Source: Ariolimax columbianus
Lineage: Eukaryota > Mollusca > Gastropoda > Stylommatophora > Arionidae
Length of the DNA: 64,000 bases
Assembly (NCBI GenBank): GCA_036924085.1
Contig: JAVGWX010000008.1
Coordinates: 51,071,019 to 51,135,018 of the forward strand
Reading direction: 5' to 3'
Part shown: in pieces, positions 1-11,477 of the stretch
How the letters are laid out: each line of letters starts with the position of its first letter
How positions within the stretch are numbered: position 1 is the first letter of the stretch
Made by a program: the position numbers and the translations under genes
The notes under the pieces: model-generated
Told to the model about the DNA's origin: nothing
The model's database searches: none
What the model saw: only the letters and a program-made list of their open reading frames with translations

Positions 1-424
1 TATATGGAAAAGTGATATGTGTAAAGGAAATGTTTAAGTGCCATCTCCTCATCTAAGGTTGGCTGCAATGGATCTCCAGTGTAATCTGGTGCAATCTGAC
101 AGGCTTTTTCCAGTCCATCTTCTGATGTTATCCACCCACTTAAAATATTGTCTGTCTCTTGAACGACTGCCTTCCACCCTACCCTCTAGTCAGAACCGTT
201 TCTAGGTCAGTCTAGGTGTTATGCCTCTCTCCCCCTGTCATCCAGGCTAGAAGAATTAATGTATTAGATATAAAAGAACTTGTATTCAACTTCTATAATA
301 TAATATTAATAGTAACTTATCTCTTTTATATGAAACATGAATTGCAATGACCTTTTAGATATGTTGAAAGAGAAGTACAAAACCTAGCTCTTGATTGAAT
401 ATAAAAAATAAATAATTGGCTTGG

Positions 425-775
425 GTTGGCTTCGTTCATTCTCAATCTCCCACTACCAAACACTGAAATTGCTTAAGTAGCAGAATGTAGTCCAGAGAAC
501 GGAAAGTGTTGTGTCGTAGTTCACAGCTTGACTGCGATATTTGCAACTTTCGGTCCAACACATCCAACTTCAGCAAGCATTTTGTTAGTACTGGGTTAGC
601 ATTCCCTCTTCGATCCCTTCTCCTTAGCTAGTCTGCCCGGCTGTAGCCTGTTATCCAGGATCACCGCGTGGAGGTGTAGAAGGGTCTTGGCAGCTTTCGT
701 TCGCTGGCCTTGACACTAGCAGTCAGCTATGAGTCACTGACCACTGCAGCTCATGCGCTGCTCAGCATCTTGATC
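425..775 (-). mobile_element. R1 retroposon, long form
   Basis: Long-form R1. Its sense runs toward the (GAA)n tail, so this copy is on the minus strand. Landmarks are gattgagaatgaacg at the tail end, the AGCAGAATGTAGTC block, and the GATCAAGATGCTGAGC-type 5' end near 775. It shares the full ~350 bp with copies at 8455, 17620, 18545, 21338, 24270, 51785, 61275 and 63503. Confidence 0.8.
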
Positions 776-1189
776 CCCAAATAAATAATTAATAATAACA
801 ATAAAAACATCAACAGAACCACAATTTTTCCTCAATTAATTTTTTTGTCTCCTAATTTGCAATTTTTTTTTGCGGTTTGATTTCAAATTAAAATATTTTC
901 CGCCCCTAAAATTTTGCCACCCTAGGTGGCCGCCCAGTCTTGCCTAATGGTAGAAACGGCCCTGCCTCTAGTATATCTTCAACAAGAATGTGTGTTTTGT
1001 TATATGACCAAAATAAGGTTACTGTCTAACCCTGATTTCAGTCATTAAATTTCCCCCATCCCATCTTTTTTAATACTACCTTGTCTCAGTCATCTTTTTA
1101 CATCTATACTTGGAGAGCATAACTGTCCTGATTTTACTGTAGCAGGTTGTTCCCAGTGCAGATTACTGAGCGGTCATCTCTTTACCATC

Positions 1190-2730
1190 TAGACCTATTT
1201 CTTGGAGACATTTAATTATTTATTCAGTTAATACTGTGTACAGAAGCTACTTCCAGATAGTCAATGTGGTTTCCGTTCTGGTCATGGGACGGTTGACATG
1301 ATTTTTGCAGTTCATCAAATCCAAGAGAAATGTCAGGAACAGCATCGTGATCCGTACATGACTGTTGTTGACCTGACACAAAGGCCTTTGACACCGTCAA
1401 CAGGGACCGACTCTGGAAAGTCATGGCGAAATTCGGTTGTCCTGAAAAATTTATCACAGTTGTCCGCCAGTTTCACGATGGCATGTCAGCCTGCGTACTG
1501 AATGATGGTGAACTCTCTGCAGCATTCCCAGTCATAAATAGAGTCGATCATGGCAGTTTGCTGGCCCCAAAACATTTCAGCATGGTATTTGCAGTCATGC
1601 CTTCTGATGCAACACGTGACTGTGACACTGGCATACAGATCAGATACCAGACGGATGGGCAGCTGTTCACTCTGAGGTGCCTAAAGGCCCTCACAAAGGC
1701 TAAAGAAGCAACTATCTTAGATCTCCTCTTTGCCGACGACTGCACATTTAACACGGGCTCAGAACAAGACATGCAGACAAGAATGAGTTCTCAACTAATA
1801 CTAATTTTGGTCTTACTGTAAACACCAAGAAAACGGAGGTAATGTTTCTACCTGCGCCTGGGGAGCCCTAACACGAATCAAATGTCATTATACAGGGACA
1901 TCGTCTAAAATCAGTTGATAGCTTTACCTACCTTGAAGGAAATATTGACTCTTGAAGTTCACAACAGGATTTTCAAGGCGAGTGCTGCTTTCGGAAGACT
2001 ATGAAAAAATGTTTGGGACCGGCAGGGAATCAGTGTTGCCACCAAGATTGGTGTGTATCCTGCTGTTGTGTTAACCACCCTTCTGTACGCATGCGAAACA
2101 TGGACAGTCTATAGCAGGCATGTCAGGAAACTTAATCATTTCCATGTAAACTCTCCGCAGACTGCTCAGGATTGGTTGGCAGGACAAAGTGCCCAACTCT
2201 GAAGTCCTGAGCAGGGCTAGACTCTCTGGCATCCATACGCTGCTACAAAGTCAAGATCAGATGGACAGGTCATGTTGTTTGCATGTCAGATAAACGCCTC
2301 CCTAAACAACTGTTGTACGGTGAGCTCATGACAGGACAGCGCTCGCAGGGGGTGGTGGGGAGAATGGACAAAAGAAACGATACAAAGACACTCTAAAAGT
2401 TTCTTTGAAAAGTTTCTCCATTCATGTTGCTGACTGGGAACTGCTTGCTCCGAACCGCTCAGCTTGGCGCACTGCCGTCACACATAGTGCTTGCACCACT
2501 TAGCAGAGGACCATCATGGAGGCGCAGGAAAAGCGAGCTGCATGAAAGGAAAGAATGCAGGACTGCCCAAATACAAATGATGTTCACGTGTGCCCTACAT
2601 GTAGTAGAGTTTGTCACGCTCAGATCGGACTGTACAGCTATATGCACTCACATCTGAATAAACATGTCTGACGCTGTCACCATCTTCGCTTGCGATGGGC
2701 AACTAACTAACTAACTAACTGTATGCAAAT
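1190..2730 (+). mobile_element. LINE fragment, RT domain to 3' end
   Basis: A decayed reverse transcriptase on the plus strand. Fragments read DSQCGFRSGHGTVDMIFAVH, DLWKVMAKFGCPEKFITVV, an intact FADD motif at about 1728-1740 (LLFADDCTF), then LTVNTKKTEVMFLPAPGEP and LLYACETWTV. The reading frame breaks several times. The 3' end reads CDGQLTN and ends in (ACTA)n at about 2700-2720, a microsatellite tail typical of RTE-like elements. The 5' end is truncated; no endonuclease was seen. Confidence 0.8.
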
Positions 2731-2904
2731 TTCATGATAGTTTCAGAAAAAAAATTGTGGGTTATTACTATCTTGACAACCTTTATAAGTTCATAGAATA
2801 TTGTTCTCAGGTCATCAACGTCTGCATTTATTTTACTTATCAATGTAGACATCCAAACTTTAAAGAACTCAACATATGTCTCTGTTTGTTTTCTGTGATT
2901 AGAA

Positions 2905-3600
2905 TGTATTGCATTTAAATATTTAGGAAGCGTAGTATCATCTAATGGAAGAATGCAAGAAGAAATCGATCACAGATGCACCGAAGCAAACCAAATCATT
3001 AGCCAGATATCAACAATGCTGAACAACAAGCGCATAAAGGTTGGCACAAAAAAGAGCTCTGTTCAACACAATTTTCATGACTACACTATGTTACCAGTGT
3101 CAAACTTGGACACTGACAGCAACAGATAAGAGAAAAATAGAAAGAACAGAAATGAAATGCCTGAGGCGAATGCTAAATGTGACAAGATGGGACAGAAATA
3201 GAAATAATGAGATAAAGGAAACAGATGGACACTAGGCCAGTGCTAGACTTCATTAGAAAACAGCAAATTCAGTGGTTTGGCCACATATTGTGACAACAAC
3301 ACAACAGCGTCCCACAGATGGCTCTAACACAGCAGCGCCCCACAGATGGCTCTAACACTTAAACACAGCAGCGCCCCACAGATGGCTCTAACACTTAAAC
3401 ACAGCAGCGCCCCACAGATAGCTCTAACACTTAAACACAGCAGCGCCCCACAGATGGCTCTAAGACTTAAACACAATGGTACTAGAGCTAGAGGCGGACC
3501 CCGTAAAAGATGGATTGACGGAATTTCCGAGGGAGCCTGTTCCACGTTATACGAAGCGCATATCAAGGCGCTGTCCAGATGTTACTTATACACCTGTGAA
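2905..3600 (+). mobile_element. LINE RT C-terminal fragment split by a minisatellite
   Basis: The translation gives KYLGSVVSSNGRMQEEIDHR, a frameshift, then QTWTLTATDKRKIERTEMKC and LRRMLNVTRWDRNRN. After the 36-bp tandem array comes ARGGPRKRWIDGISE, the usual basic C-terminus of RTE-like ORF2. The array sits where the RT-to-C-terminus linker should be. Confidence 0.72.
3305..3475 (+). repeat. 36-bp minisatellite, about 4.7 copies
   Basis: The unit starts CAGCAGCGCCCCACAGATGG and ends CTCTAACACTTAAACA. Because 36 is a multiple of 3, both strands stay open (MALTLKHSSAPQ repeats on plus), but this is not evidence for a gene. It lies inside the LINE fragment at 2905-3600. Confidence 0.9.
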
Positions 3601-3623
3601 AGGTAAACCAGGATAGATTGATA

Positions 3624-3647
3624 GATGAGATGAGATGAGATGAGATG

Positions 3648-3682
<35 letters not shown>
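3624..3682 (+). repeat. GATGA then GATA microsatellite
   Basis: Runs of GATGA pass directly into about nine GATA units just downstream of the LINE C-terminal remnant. It may be the expanded tail of that LINE. Confidence 0.85.
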
Positions 3683-3714
3683 ATGTATTGTAGACCAACT
3701 AACTTATCTGACAT

Positions 3715-3985
3715 TGCTAGGAGGGAAGAATAACCAATGTCAGGTGAAACATATTGATCAAGTCCTCACATCCTTGTTTGTGCTCCTGGAAACAGGCTGT
3801 GTTACAGCAGTCTTGTCAATGTGGTAGGGATTGACACTGTAATCCTCTTAGAGGTGAGCTTACTGAGGAGCCTTGCATTGCACTACAGCCAGAAGAACTC
3901 CACTCCATCTCAAGTAAGCCTTGAGATATAAGAAGAGCCACTGTAAACTACTTTCACAGAAATGTCATGAGTTAACTTGGTACGA
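3715..3985 (+). repeat. Diverged R2-like repeat
   Basis: Contains GTCAGGTGAAACATATTGAT, CTGGAAACAGGCTGTGTTAC and the ACTCCATCTCAAGTAAGCC region, resembling R2 at lower identity. It is closer to the copies at 18236-18530. No clear tail. Confidence 0.5.
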
Positions 3986-4179
3986 GTAGTTTTGAACAAC
4001 AACATCTGACACTGTTCGTCATGACTGACATTCATATCTGCTAGACCCAGTTTCAAGCTTGCAGGACCTGCCCCTCCCCCGTCATCTTCAATCTAAAAAA
4101 CCCTAGATATAACCCTGGATTGAACTCATGCCTTGGGTCTTGGATGGGCATTGTGGTTTTATAGTTATCGGTTAACTGA

Positions 4180-4500
4180 ATCTTCTTCCTTCTTCTGTGT
4201 TCGCCCTGAAAAGGATGTTTGTGGCGCTGTATCGTAGTTTACAGCGAGGCTGCGATATCTACCCCTTTCAGCTCGACACAACCAGTTTCATCTCTGCATT
4301 TTTGGGACTGTGTTTGCTTACCCTCTTTGATCACTAATCTCTTATCCAGGCTGCATGGTTGCAGTTTTTATCCAGGGCCACCTTTTGGAGGCAGAATATG
4401 GTCTTTATCAATTATGGGTCACTGACCCTGATGCAAGCATCCAGCTATGGGTCGCTGACTGCTGTCAGCTCATTCACTGCTGTATCTTTGGCTCCGGTTA
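4180..4500 (-). repeat. R3 repeat (relative of R1)
   Basis: Shares with R1 the order CGTAGTTTACAGC / CTGCGATATCTACC / TGGGTCGCTGACTGCTG but has its own 3' end (CCTGAAAAGGATG on plus). Further R3 copies lie at 19930, 36570, 38790, 51440 and 59365. Confidence 0.6.
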
Positions 4501-4537
4501 ATTGAATCTGAACAATCATTTACGTGGAATACAGTTT

Positions 4538-4759
4538 TTTTGTTGTTGCTTTCACCATATTTGTCTATTCCCCAAGGCAGTGTGCGTTGCACTGTTTTTA
4601 TTTTGCACCTGTCGGCCTAGTGCATTCGATTCGGCATGCAATTTAAGGTAAGAGTCTGCTTCCTCCTGCGGGATAATGGCCGGTGTGTGATTGGGGAGCA
4701 AACCCAGCACCTTCAAGTTGTGAGCCGTGTCACTTAACCATTATCCTACGACATACCCT
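4538..4759 (-). mobile_element. SINE-S, tRNA-derived, with TSD
   Basis: Reverse-oriented SINE-S. The tRNA-like head is at the right (CACTTAACCATTATCCTACG), the internal part contains CCAAGGCAGTGTGCGTTGCA, and the tail is a T-run at the left. It is bracketed by GAATACAGTTT at 4527-4537 and 4760-4770, an 11-bp TSD. Confidence 0.85.
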
Positions 4760-4894
4760 GAATACAGTTTGAAAAAGAAACAACAAATGCAAAAACTTGA
4801 CTTCATGAATTGTATTTTGCGTATTAAAAAACCAAAATAAAAATAAAAGATAATGTGTCATAATCAAACCGAAGACAATAAAGACATAGCAGAC

Positions 4895-5555
4895 TGAAAA
4901 TATGTTCCGGTGTAGCTAAAATTAGATTTTGATATTCTAATAAAATATGAACTCAAATTATATAACAGCTAAAATAAAAACATGGTTATGTCAAAGCAAT
5001 GAAGTATAAAACAGTTAAATGTAGGTATATAAACATGAAACAAGCAAGTCATAATACAATTAGATGTGATGCCCCAATGACCTACTAACTTATGGGGAAT
5101 AGAAGAGGTATATAAATTACACATGAGTGTCAGATCAAGATGATGGCCAGAAAATTGATGAACAGCACAGAGATTAATATACAAGAAGTGAGAACAGGAA
5201 GACAGATGGTCAAGAAATTGGGTAGAATGAATAAAGATTTCTGTGTGCATTTATTCCTCTTTGTTCGTTCTCAATCTCTCGCTACCAAGCCCTAAACAGG
5301 GCTTTGCAAGTAGCAGGATGAAGTCCAGAGAACAGAATGCGTTGTGTCACTAGTTAATAGCTTGACTGCGATATTTGCATCTTTCGGGCCGGCACATCCG
5401 TCTGTGTGCAATAAAGGAATCTCATGATGAAAAAGTGTAACTAAAATGTAATGTATAAGGTAACGGTAATTCCATAGCAGTAACTCCTGTTGGAGAGAAA
5501 GTTACACGTGGTCGCAGCTTTGAAAAAAGTTAGGTGACGAGATACCTTATCTATA
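4895..5555 (+). repeat. 661-bp tandem duplication, copy 1
   Basis: Identical by eye to 5556-6214 over its length. It contains a short R1 copy (5250-5401). The 93-codon open frame on the minus strand occurs in both copies but has no recognisable domain and is treated as non-coding. Confidence 0.93.
5250..5401 (-). mobile_element. R1 short form with TSD (in duplication copy 1)
   Basis: Short R1 from the fixed 5' end (CACAGACGGATGTG on minus) to GATTGAGAACGAAC. It is flanked by CTGTGTGCA at 5241-5249 and 5402-5410. The tail is degenerate. Confidence 0.8.
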
Positions 5556-6214
5556 TGAAAATATGTTCCGGTGTAGCTAAAATTAGATTTTGATATTCTA
5601 ATAAAATATGAACTCAAATTATATAACAGCTAAAATAAAAACATGGTTATGTCAAAGCAATGAAGTATAAAACAGTTAAATGTAGGTATATAAACATGAA
5701 ACAAGCAAGTCATAATACAATTAGATGTGATGCCCCAATGACCTACTAACTTATGGGGAATAGAAGAGGTATATAAATTACACATGAGTGTCAGATCAAG
5801 ATGATGGCCAGAAAATTGATGAACAGCACAGAGATTAATATACAAGAAGTGAGAACAGGAAGACAGATGGTCAAGAAATTGGGTAGAATGAATAAAGATT
5901 TCTGTGTGCATTTATTCCTCTTTGTTCGTTCTCAATCTCTCGCTACCAAGCCCTAAACAGGGCTTTGCAAGTAGCAGGATGAAGTCCAGAGAACAGAATG
6001 CGTTGTGTCACTAGTTAATAGCTTGACTGCGATATTTGCATCTTTCGGGCCGGCACATCCGTCTGTGTGCAATAAAGGAATCTCATGATGAAAAAGTGTA
6101 ACTAAAATGTAATGTATAAGGTAACGGTAATTCCATAGCAGTAACTCCTGTTGGAGAGAAAGTTACACGTGGTCGCAGCTTTGAAAAAAGTTAGGTGACG
6201 AGATACCTTATCTA
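5556..6214 (+). repeat. 661-bp tandem duplication, copy 2
   Basis: Second copy, starting TGAAAATATGTTCCGG like the first and ending GATACCTTATCTA. The junction falls at TATC|TATATG. No base difference was noticed. Confidence 0.93.
5911..6062 (-). mobile_element. R1 short form (in duplication copy 2)
   Basis: Same insertion as at 5250-5401, carried along by the tandem duplication, with the same CTGTGTGCA flanks. Confidence 0.8.
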
Positions 6215-6875
6215 AAATAAATTTATCAATTCATAGCTGAATAAACTTGAGCATGCAGTGACAGTGGCACACACGATTTCAACTCAGACACCCCAACAAA
6301 AATATATCACAACAGTAAATGAAAAAAAGTAACGGGCAGTTTTACGTCAGATCTATTTGTGTTGAATGTTATTTTAATTGTTATCAGAAAAACAGAATAA
6401 CTGAATCTTTAACATTGTATCAGTTTCTTGAAGCAAGCAGTTTACATTTCAAAGTTGCCAATAAATAACAATTATTTTTGCTACATTACAAATGTGGATA
6501 CAAGAAGCACACAAAAATGCTGTTGTTATTACAACTCAGAATTGTTTGAGTCTTTGCATTATTCTGAACAAAACTTTGCAACCATTACAGAAGTGCATAC
6601 CGAAGTGAAAAAGTTCAGGATAATATGAATCAGTCATTAGAACAAATTTCATACAGAAAAGTAGAAGACATCGCTAAACTTAGTTGTGCATAGAACAGAA
6701 ATGACTTGACCATCTTGATAGAGTGCAAAAAAGAATAACACCACAAACAATAACCCCTCATAGCTGTGTGTATGTGTGAGCGTGACAGCTGTGGCTAACC
6801 AAATGGCAAAAACATAATCTTGCACACAAAATAGAAACACTGCTAATAACAACCATCTAAAATACGACTTGACTA
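6215..6875. other. No supported feature
   Basis: AT-rich sequence between the duplication and a LINE 3' scrap. Short open frames on both strands carry no recognisable domain. No repeat family was recognised. Confidence 0.5.
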
Positions 6876-6879
6876 TCAA

Positions 6880-6926
6880 TTTATTCTTTGTACGCTTTCA
6901 GACGCCAGCTTGAATACATTTCAAAA
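6880..6926 (-). mobile_element. 3'-terminal scrap of the RNase H LINE
   Basis: The plus sequence TTTGTACGCTTTCAGACGCC resembles the reverse complement of the 3' end at 38500-38536 (GACGTCTGACAGCGTACG). A very short 5'-truncated copy, immediately followed by a SINE-S insertion. Confidence 0.6.
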
Positions 6927-6936
6927 GCACACGGTA

Positions 6937-7176
6937 GGGGATGGCGTGGTTAAGTGGCACGGCTCACTACAGGAAGGTGCTGGGTTCAATCCCCATCACA
7001 GCACCGGCCGTTACCCCGGGGAAGCAAACCCTTAGAAAATGCAGGAGGAAGCTGACCCTTACATAAAATGCATGCTGAAGTCGGATGCACTGGGCCGACA
7101 GGCGCAAAATAAAAACCACAGTACAATGCACACCGCCTTGGGGATTAGAGAAATAAGGCGAACGGCAAAAAAAAAA
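6937..7176 (+). mobile_element. SINE-S, near full length
   Basis: A-box region GGCGTGGTTAAGTGGCACGG, B box GGGTTCAATCCCC, body with ATGCACTGGGCCGACAGGCG, and a poly(A) tail after ATAAGGCGAACGGC. AAAAGCACA occurs at 6923-6931 and again at 7177-7185, a likely TSD. One B-box base differs from the GGTTCGA form. Confidence 0.9.
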
Positions 7177-7234
7177 AAAAGCACAAGTTATTTTAGAATT
7201 GGCGTATAGCTCCCCGCCCTGTGCGTTGTATTAG

Positions 7235-7440
7235 GTCTAATTTTTTGAAGTGGGGTAACCAGTTCCCATCCCCACTGCACTGTTTTCCCTAACAATAAGT
7301 CAGGTACCCATTTAGAAATGGGTAGGCTTGATAGTGCCAATTCTGGAGAGTGTCAACACTTTGTCTGAGCAATTAGAGGGAACATTAGACCAGATGCCAT
7401 GTGAACAAGCCATCATAATGTCCAAGCAACAGAAAGTTTG
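7235..7440 (-). repeat. Second tRNA-like SINE family, diverged copy
   Basis: Shares GGTACCCATTTAGAAATGGG and a GTCTGAGCAATTAGAG-type head with reverse-oriented copies at 10010 and 12045 and the forward copy at 34985. Strongly diverged. Confidence 0.45.
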
Positions 7441-7642
7441 ATGAACTATTGTACAAGTCACCTGATATGCTCATAACATTTACAAAGAAAACTATGCAAA
7501 TGGCAGGAAAAGCTCCCTGTATCCTTAACAATGTTTTTTTACTTGCACCAAAATAAAGATAATTGGTTCACAAATGGTGTCATAGCTTGGACTGGAATTG
7601 AAGAATTAAGCACTTACAAAGATTTGCACAATACATAACGGG

Positions 7643-7998
7643 AAGGAAGACTTATGTCTGGTCAGGCAAAATATACTGATCAGACATTTTAGTCAGGGTC
7701 AGGCAAAACATACTGGCTAAGACCCTCGCCTTGGCTTCCTAGTAGCAATCCCTGGAAACAGGCTGTTTTCATTGCAACCTGGCTAATGAGGTGAGGGTTC
7801 AACGTGATCCCCGTAATAGTAAGTGACATGTAGATGAAGCCAAGCATAGCACAACCTTCTAGAGGACCTTGCTCCACCTTCATTAGCACACTCGGGATGT
7901 GAGGAAAGCTACTGCAACCCGCCCCTTAATGTCCTTTTCAGGGTGCACAAAAGAGTAACCTACTCATTGTGGGCATTTGCAAACAACAACAACAATAT
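7643..7998 (+). mobile_element. R2 retroposon, long copy
   Basis: R2 copy running from GGTCAGGCAAAATATACTGA through CTGGAAACAGGCTGTTTTCA, GATGAAGCCAAGCATAGCAC and TCCTTTTCAGGGTGCACAAA to CATTGTGGGCATT, ending in (CAA)n. The tail and the 5'-truncated copy at 37118 suggest retroposition. No pol III boxes are evident. Confidence 0.8.
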
Positions 7999-8199
7999 AT
8001 AATCTTTGACAGCAAAGGCCCAGCTCCTGGCCTTCTGGTAGAAGGATTGTTTCTGCTAACAGGAGAAGGAGGAGTGTCTGGCACCCTAAAACCAGAATGG
8101 CAGAGGCATGGTGAAGCGGTTAATGACATGGCTCACAAGGGTAGACATCATGTCAGATTCGCAATCGTTGGAAAGTAAAGAAGGGTTGGCTAAGACATA

Positions 8200-8405
8200 A
8201 GTGAATAGCAACTGCACAGGCCTCATATTTTGAGAGGCTGATATGGACATACTGTCCTGGTCATGCTGGGGTTCTGGACAATGAAAGAGCTGACACTCTT
8301 GCTACACAACCACCCATTATGGGCACATTGGATATGGATGAGGCAACATTTTGAAGTCTATTAATGACTGCCTGTTGGATGATGACACTTGCAGTAGATA
8401 AATCA
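8200..8405 (+). mobile_element. LINE RNase H fragment
   Basis: Translates to TYCPGHAGVLDNERADTLA, an RNase H active-site segment with the terminal Asp (ERAD) present, followed by QPPIMGTLDMDEATF. The same family lies reversed at 62826-62995. Confidence 0.72.
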
Positions 8406-8454
8406 GCAATACATGGACAGTAGAACTTTGAAATCAAATGAGGGTAGAGTCTTC

Positions 8455-8805
8455 TTCTTCTTTTGCATTCATTCTCAATCTACCGCTACCAAGCCCTGAA
8501 CAGGTTTTGCAAGTAGCAGGATGTAGTCAATAGAACAAAATGAATTATGTCTCTAGTCTACAGCCTGACTGTGATATTTGCACCTTTCGGCCTTACACAT
8601 CCGTCTTTGGCAGCAGGCATTTTTGGGTTACCCATCCCTCTTTGATCCATTCTTCTTAGCCAGCCTGTTCTGTTGCAGCCTGTTATCCAGGATCACTGCA
8701 TGGAGGTGTAGAACGGTCTTAGCGCTCTGGTTTGCTGGCCCTGACGCTAGGATTCAGCTATGGGTTGCTGACAGCTGCAGCAGCTCATGCATGGCTCAAA
8801 TGAGG
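8455..8805 (-). mobile_element. R1 retroposon, long form
   Basis: Long R1, with its (GAA)n tail visible as TCTTCTTCTTTTGC on plus at the left. It carries the AAAGACGG variant (CATCCGTCTTTGG on plus) typical of one short-form subfamily. Confidence 0.82.
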
Positions 8806-8879
8806 GTCGAGTGAAGTGGGATGCATGACAGGACAGAGCAGGAGTGTGTTCAAAGAATGAGCTACAAGAGCCATCAGTA

Positions 8880-8995
8880 TCCACGTGGAGGTGTAGAAGG
8901 GTCTTGGCAGCTCTGGTTTGCTGGCCCTGATACTAGCAGTCAGTTATGGGTCGCTGACCACTGCAGCTCATGCGCTGCTCAGCATCTTGATGGGA
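8880..8995 (-). mobile_element. R1 5' portion only
   Basis: Carries only the first ~113 bp of the long form, from CATCAAGATGCTGAGCAGCG (minus) to the CCACGTG block. It stops before the part found alone in short copies. Confidence 0.7.
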
Positions 8996-9007
8996 GGGGA
9001 ACTGAGA

Positions 9008-9310
9008 TGTGTTAGGGTCAGGCACAATACACTGACCAAGACCACAATCTCACTTTCATGTTGTGTTTCCTGGAAACAGGTTGTTTTCAAGGCAGACTGG
9101 ATGACAAGATGTGGATGGATGTAATCCCCATAATAATGAGCGTCACGCAGATGAAGCCAAGCATAGCAAAACCGCCCGGAGAACCACAGTCCATCTTCAT
9201 CAGCATGCTCGAGATGTGAGGAAAGCTACTACAATCCGCTACTTAACGTCCTTTTCAGTTCGCATAACAGAGTAAACTTACTCATTGTGGGCATTAAACA
9301 ACAACCCCTA
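9008..9310 (+). mobile_element. R2 retroposon
   Basis: Shares AGGGTCAGGCACAATACACT, CTGGAAACAGGTTGTTTTCA, CATGCTCGAGATGTGAGG and CATTGTGGGCATTAAACAAC with other R2 copies. Ends in a CAA-rich tail. Confidence 0.8.
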
Positions 9311-9329
9311 TGGGAAGTGTACTTGTTAA

Positions 9330-9440
9330 CAAATGTATTATGAGGTCAAATGCACTGGACAATTATACGCAAAACACAGTACAACACAGTCATCCTAAGG
9401 AGGAAAAAAAGGTGGACGCAAACAAAGAAAGTATATAAAA
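9330..9440 (+). mobile_element. SINE-S 3' fragment
   Basis: Matches the SINE-S body (AAATGCACTGGACAATTATA, CACAGTACAACACAGTC) and an A-rich end; the tRNA-like head is missing. Confidence 0.55.
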
Positions 9441-11040
9441 ATCTAAAAAAACAAATCAAAACCAAAATGATCTAGGTAGATGAAGACCATATAAGCAGCT
9501 GATGGTAATTCATCTAGAAGAAGGAAACGACTTCAAATCATCTGCTGCTTTGCAATTGGGCCGAAAAGAATTTAACTGAATAAAAATACTTGCCAAACAC
9601 AGATGTGATGAGCTGAAAGGCCATAGATATTGCAGTCCAAATATGAGATGCGTTACTACGTATATTTCATAAGAAAAAAAACAAAATGAACGAACCAAAA
9701 AAAAAAAATAATTTATACAAAAGTGTAGGTCAGGATGTGTGACAAGTGATGAAATCTTTGGTTTTTGTGACAATGTTACAAATGAACTCAAGGGGAGGGG
9801 GGTGAGAGACATTTTTATAAACAAAACACATTTTTGACATAACATTACATTTCATGAACAAGGCTTAAATCTGTGTGTGGCTTTCACTCATACCAGTATG
9901 GTAAATGTCACTAAAATTAATGTAGTGTTTGCCTTCTAGCTTTTGATGCTATATGGTTTGAGTAAGAAATATCAAGGTAGTCCTAGAGCTTATACTATGG
10001 TAGGATGGGATAGAGAATTTCTTATTCTAGTCTTCTGTCTTATGAAGTAGGGTAAGTGATTCCTTTTCACATTGCCCTGTCTTCTTTAACTTGGGCACAT
10101 ATGTTTACAACTGGGCAAACTAGAGAGTGTCATGGCATGATTGCAAACACTGTCCCATTGCTGTCTAAGACAAGTGCTCTAAACGCTCTGCCAACTGTAC
10201 ACACTATTCAATATTTTCTAATTTTAATTTTAAAAAAAGAAGAAATATTGCCAATGTTATTTAAATACCTACTTTAGACATTTCACTTATTCTGTGCTCT
10301 TTCCTTACTTGCTAACATTAATTTTAAGTAAGGCATTGTCTCATTTTGGCAGGGACAACGCTTTTAACCACATACATGGCCTTTATGGTTTCATCAGGGC
10401 GTATCTTACTTGCTAACATGTTGTAAATTATCAAAATGTATACTCTTATTTGATTTCCTGAGCAGATATATAATACAGATGCAGCAGTTAAATAACTTTG
10501 TTACGTGAACACGCATAAAATATAAAATTTATACATATTTTACAACATCAACTGAACCAAGTACAAGATTAACACAAGAGAATAACTGGCTGAAACTCCA
10601 TAATATGCAGAGACTGACTTGAGGTAGCATATTACAGCCATTTCAATGCTAAAAATTTAGAAATTAAACTTTACTCATTTAGTCTGCAGACCTGATACAT
10701 CGGTTCAAAAACTTGATTAAAATGCCACAAAACACATAAATGCGATATATCCAAAACAAATCTGAAATGTCCTTCACATGAAGTTTTATGGAGTTTAGAA
10801 ATATTGTACTTGGTGTATGTATAGAGACATACTACTTTCTCTTGCAATGGATATGTGAAATGAAAACGCTACAAGGAAATATAATTACAAAAACTCAGTA
10901 GAGAGTTACCACTCCAAAGTCGCATCATCCTATATCATGACTGATAGTGGCTACTACTATGCTAATTTCAATTTTCAGAACATTTTTGATCGAAAGTATG
11001 CATTTACGTATATATTTTTGGGTTGATGTTAATTATTTTA
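9441..11040. other. AT-rich stretch, little recognised
   Basis: Apart from a diverged tRNA-like repeat at 10010-10205, nothing was recognised. Low-complexity A and T runs around 9660-9720 explain several open frames. Confidence 0.5.
10010..10205 (-). repeat. Second tRNA-like SINE family, diverged copy
   Basis: The minus strand starts CAGTTGGCAGAGCGTTTAGA, a tRNA-like head, and continues with GCCCAGTTGTAAAC and GGGCACATATG elements shared with the copy at 34985. Confidence 0.5.
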
Positions 11041-11044
11041 TATA

Positions 11045-11294
11045 GGGGACGGCGTGGCCTAGTGGTTAAGTGACACAGTTCACAACCCGAAAGTGCTAGG
11101 TTCGCTCCCCATTTCAGCACCGGCCGTTACCCCAGGGAAGCAAACCCTTAGAAAATACAGGAGGAAGCAGACCCCTACATAAAATGCATGCCGAAGTCGA
11201 ATGTACTGGGTTGACAGGTACAATAATAATAACATAGTCCAACACACACTGCCTTAGGGAATAAAGAAATTAGATGAACGCCAAGAAAAAAAAA
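11045..11294 (+). mobile_element. SINE-S, near full length
   Basis: Starts GGGGACGGCGTGGCCTAGTG (A box), with a diverged B box GGTTCGCTCCCC, body with CACACTGCCTTAGGGAATAA and an A-rich tail. Flanks share TTATAT. One of the better preserved copies. Confidence 0.88.
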
Positions 11295-11477
11295 TTTATA
11301 TTTTTGCAGACTGATTAACATGCACCGAATTGTGAATAATGTAAAAATTGTTGCACCAAATTAGGTGAAACTTTATAATTTCTTCTTGGGCGAATTATAT
11401 TCATTGCAATGTTACCGTATCACCATTTGTAATGTTACCTTATCACCAGAGTAGTACCTATGTTGAAAAGAAACACT

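Noticed and set aside
3324..3606. Open frames on both strands over the 36-bp array
   Set aside because: They follow from a repeat unit divisible by 3 and without stops; not a gene.
4969..5250. 93-codon open frame on the minus strand, present twice (also 5630-5911)
   Set aside because: It occurs twice only because of the tandem duplication. No domain or signal peptide is recognisable, and composition is that of AT-rich non-coding DNA.
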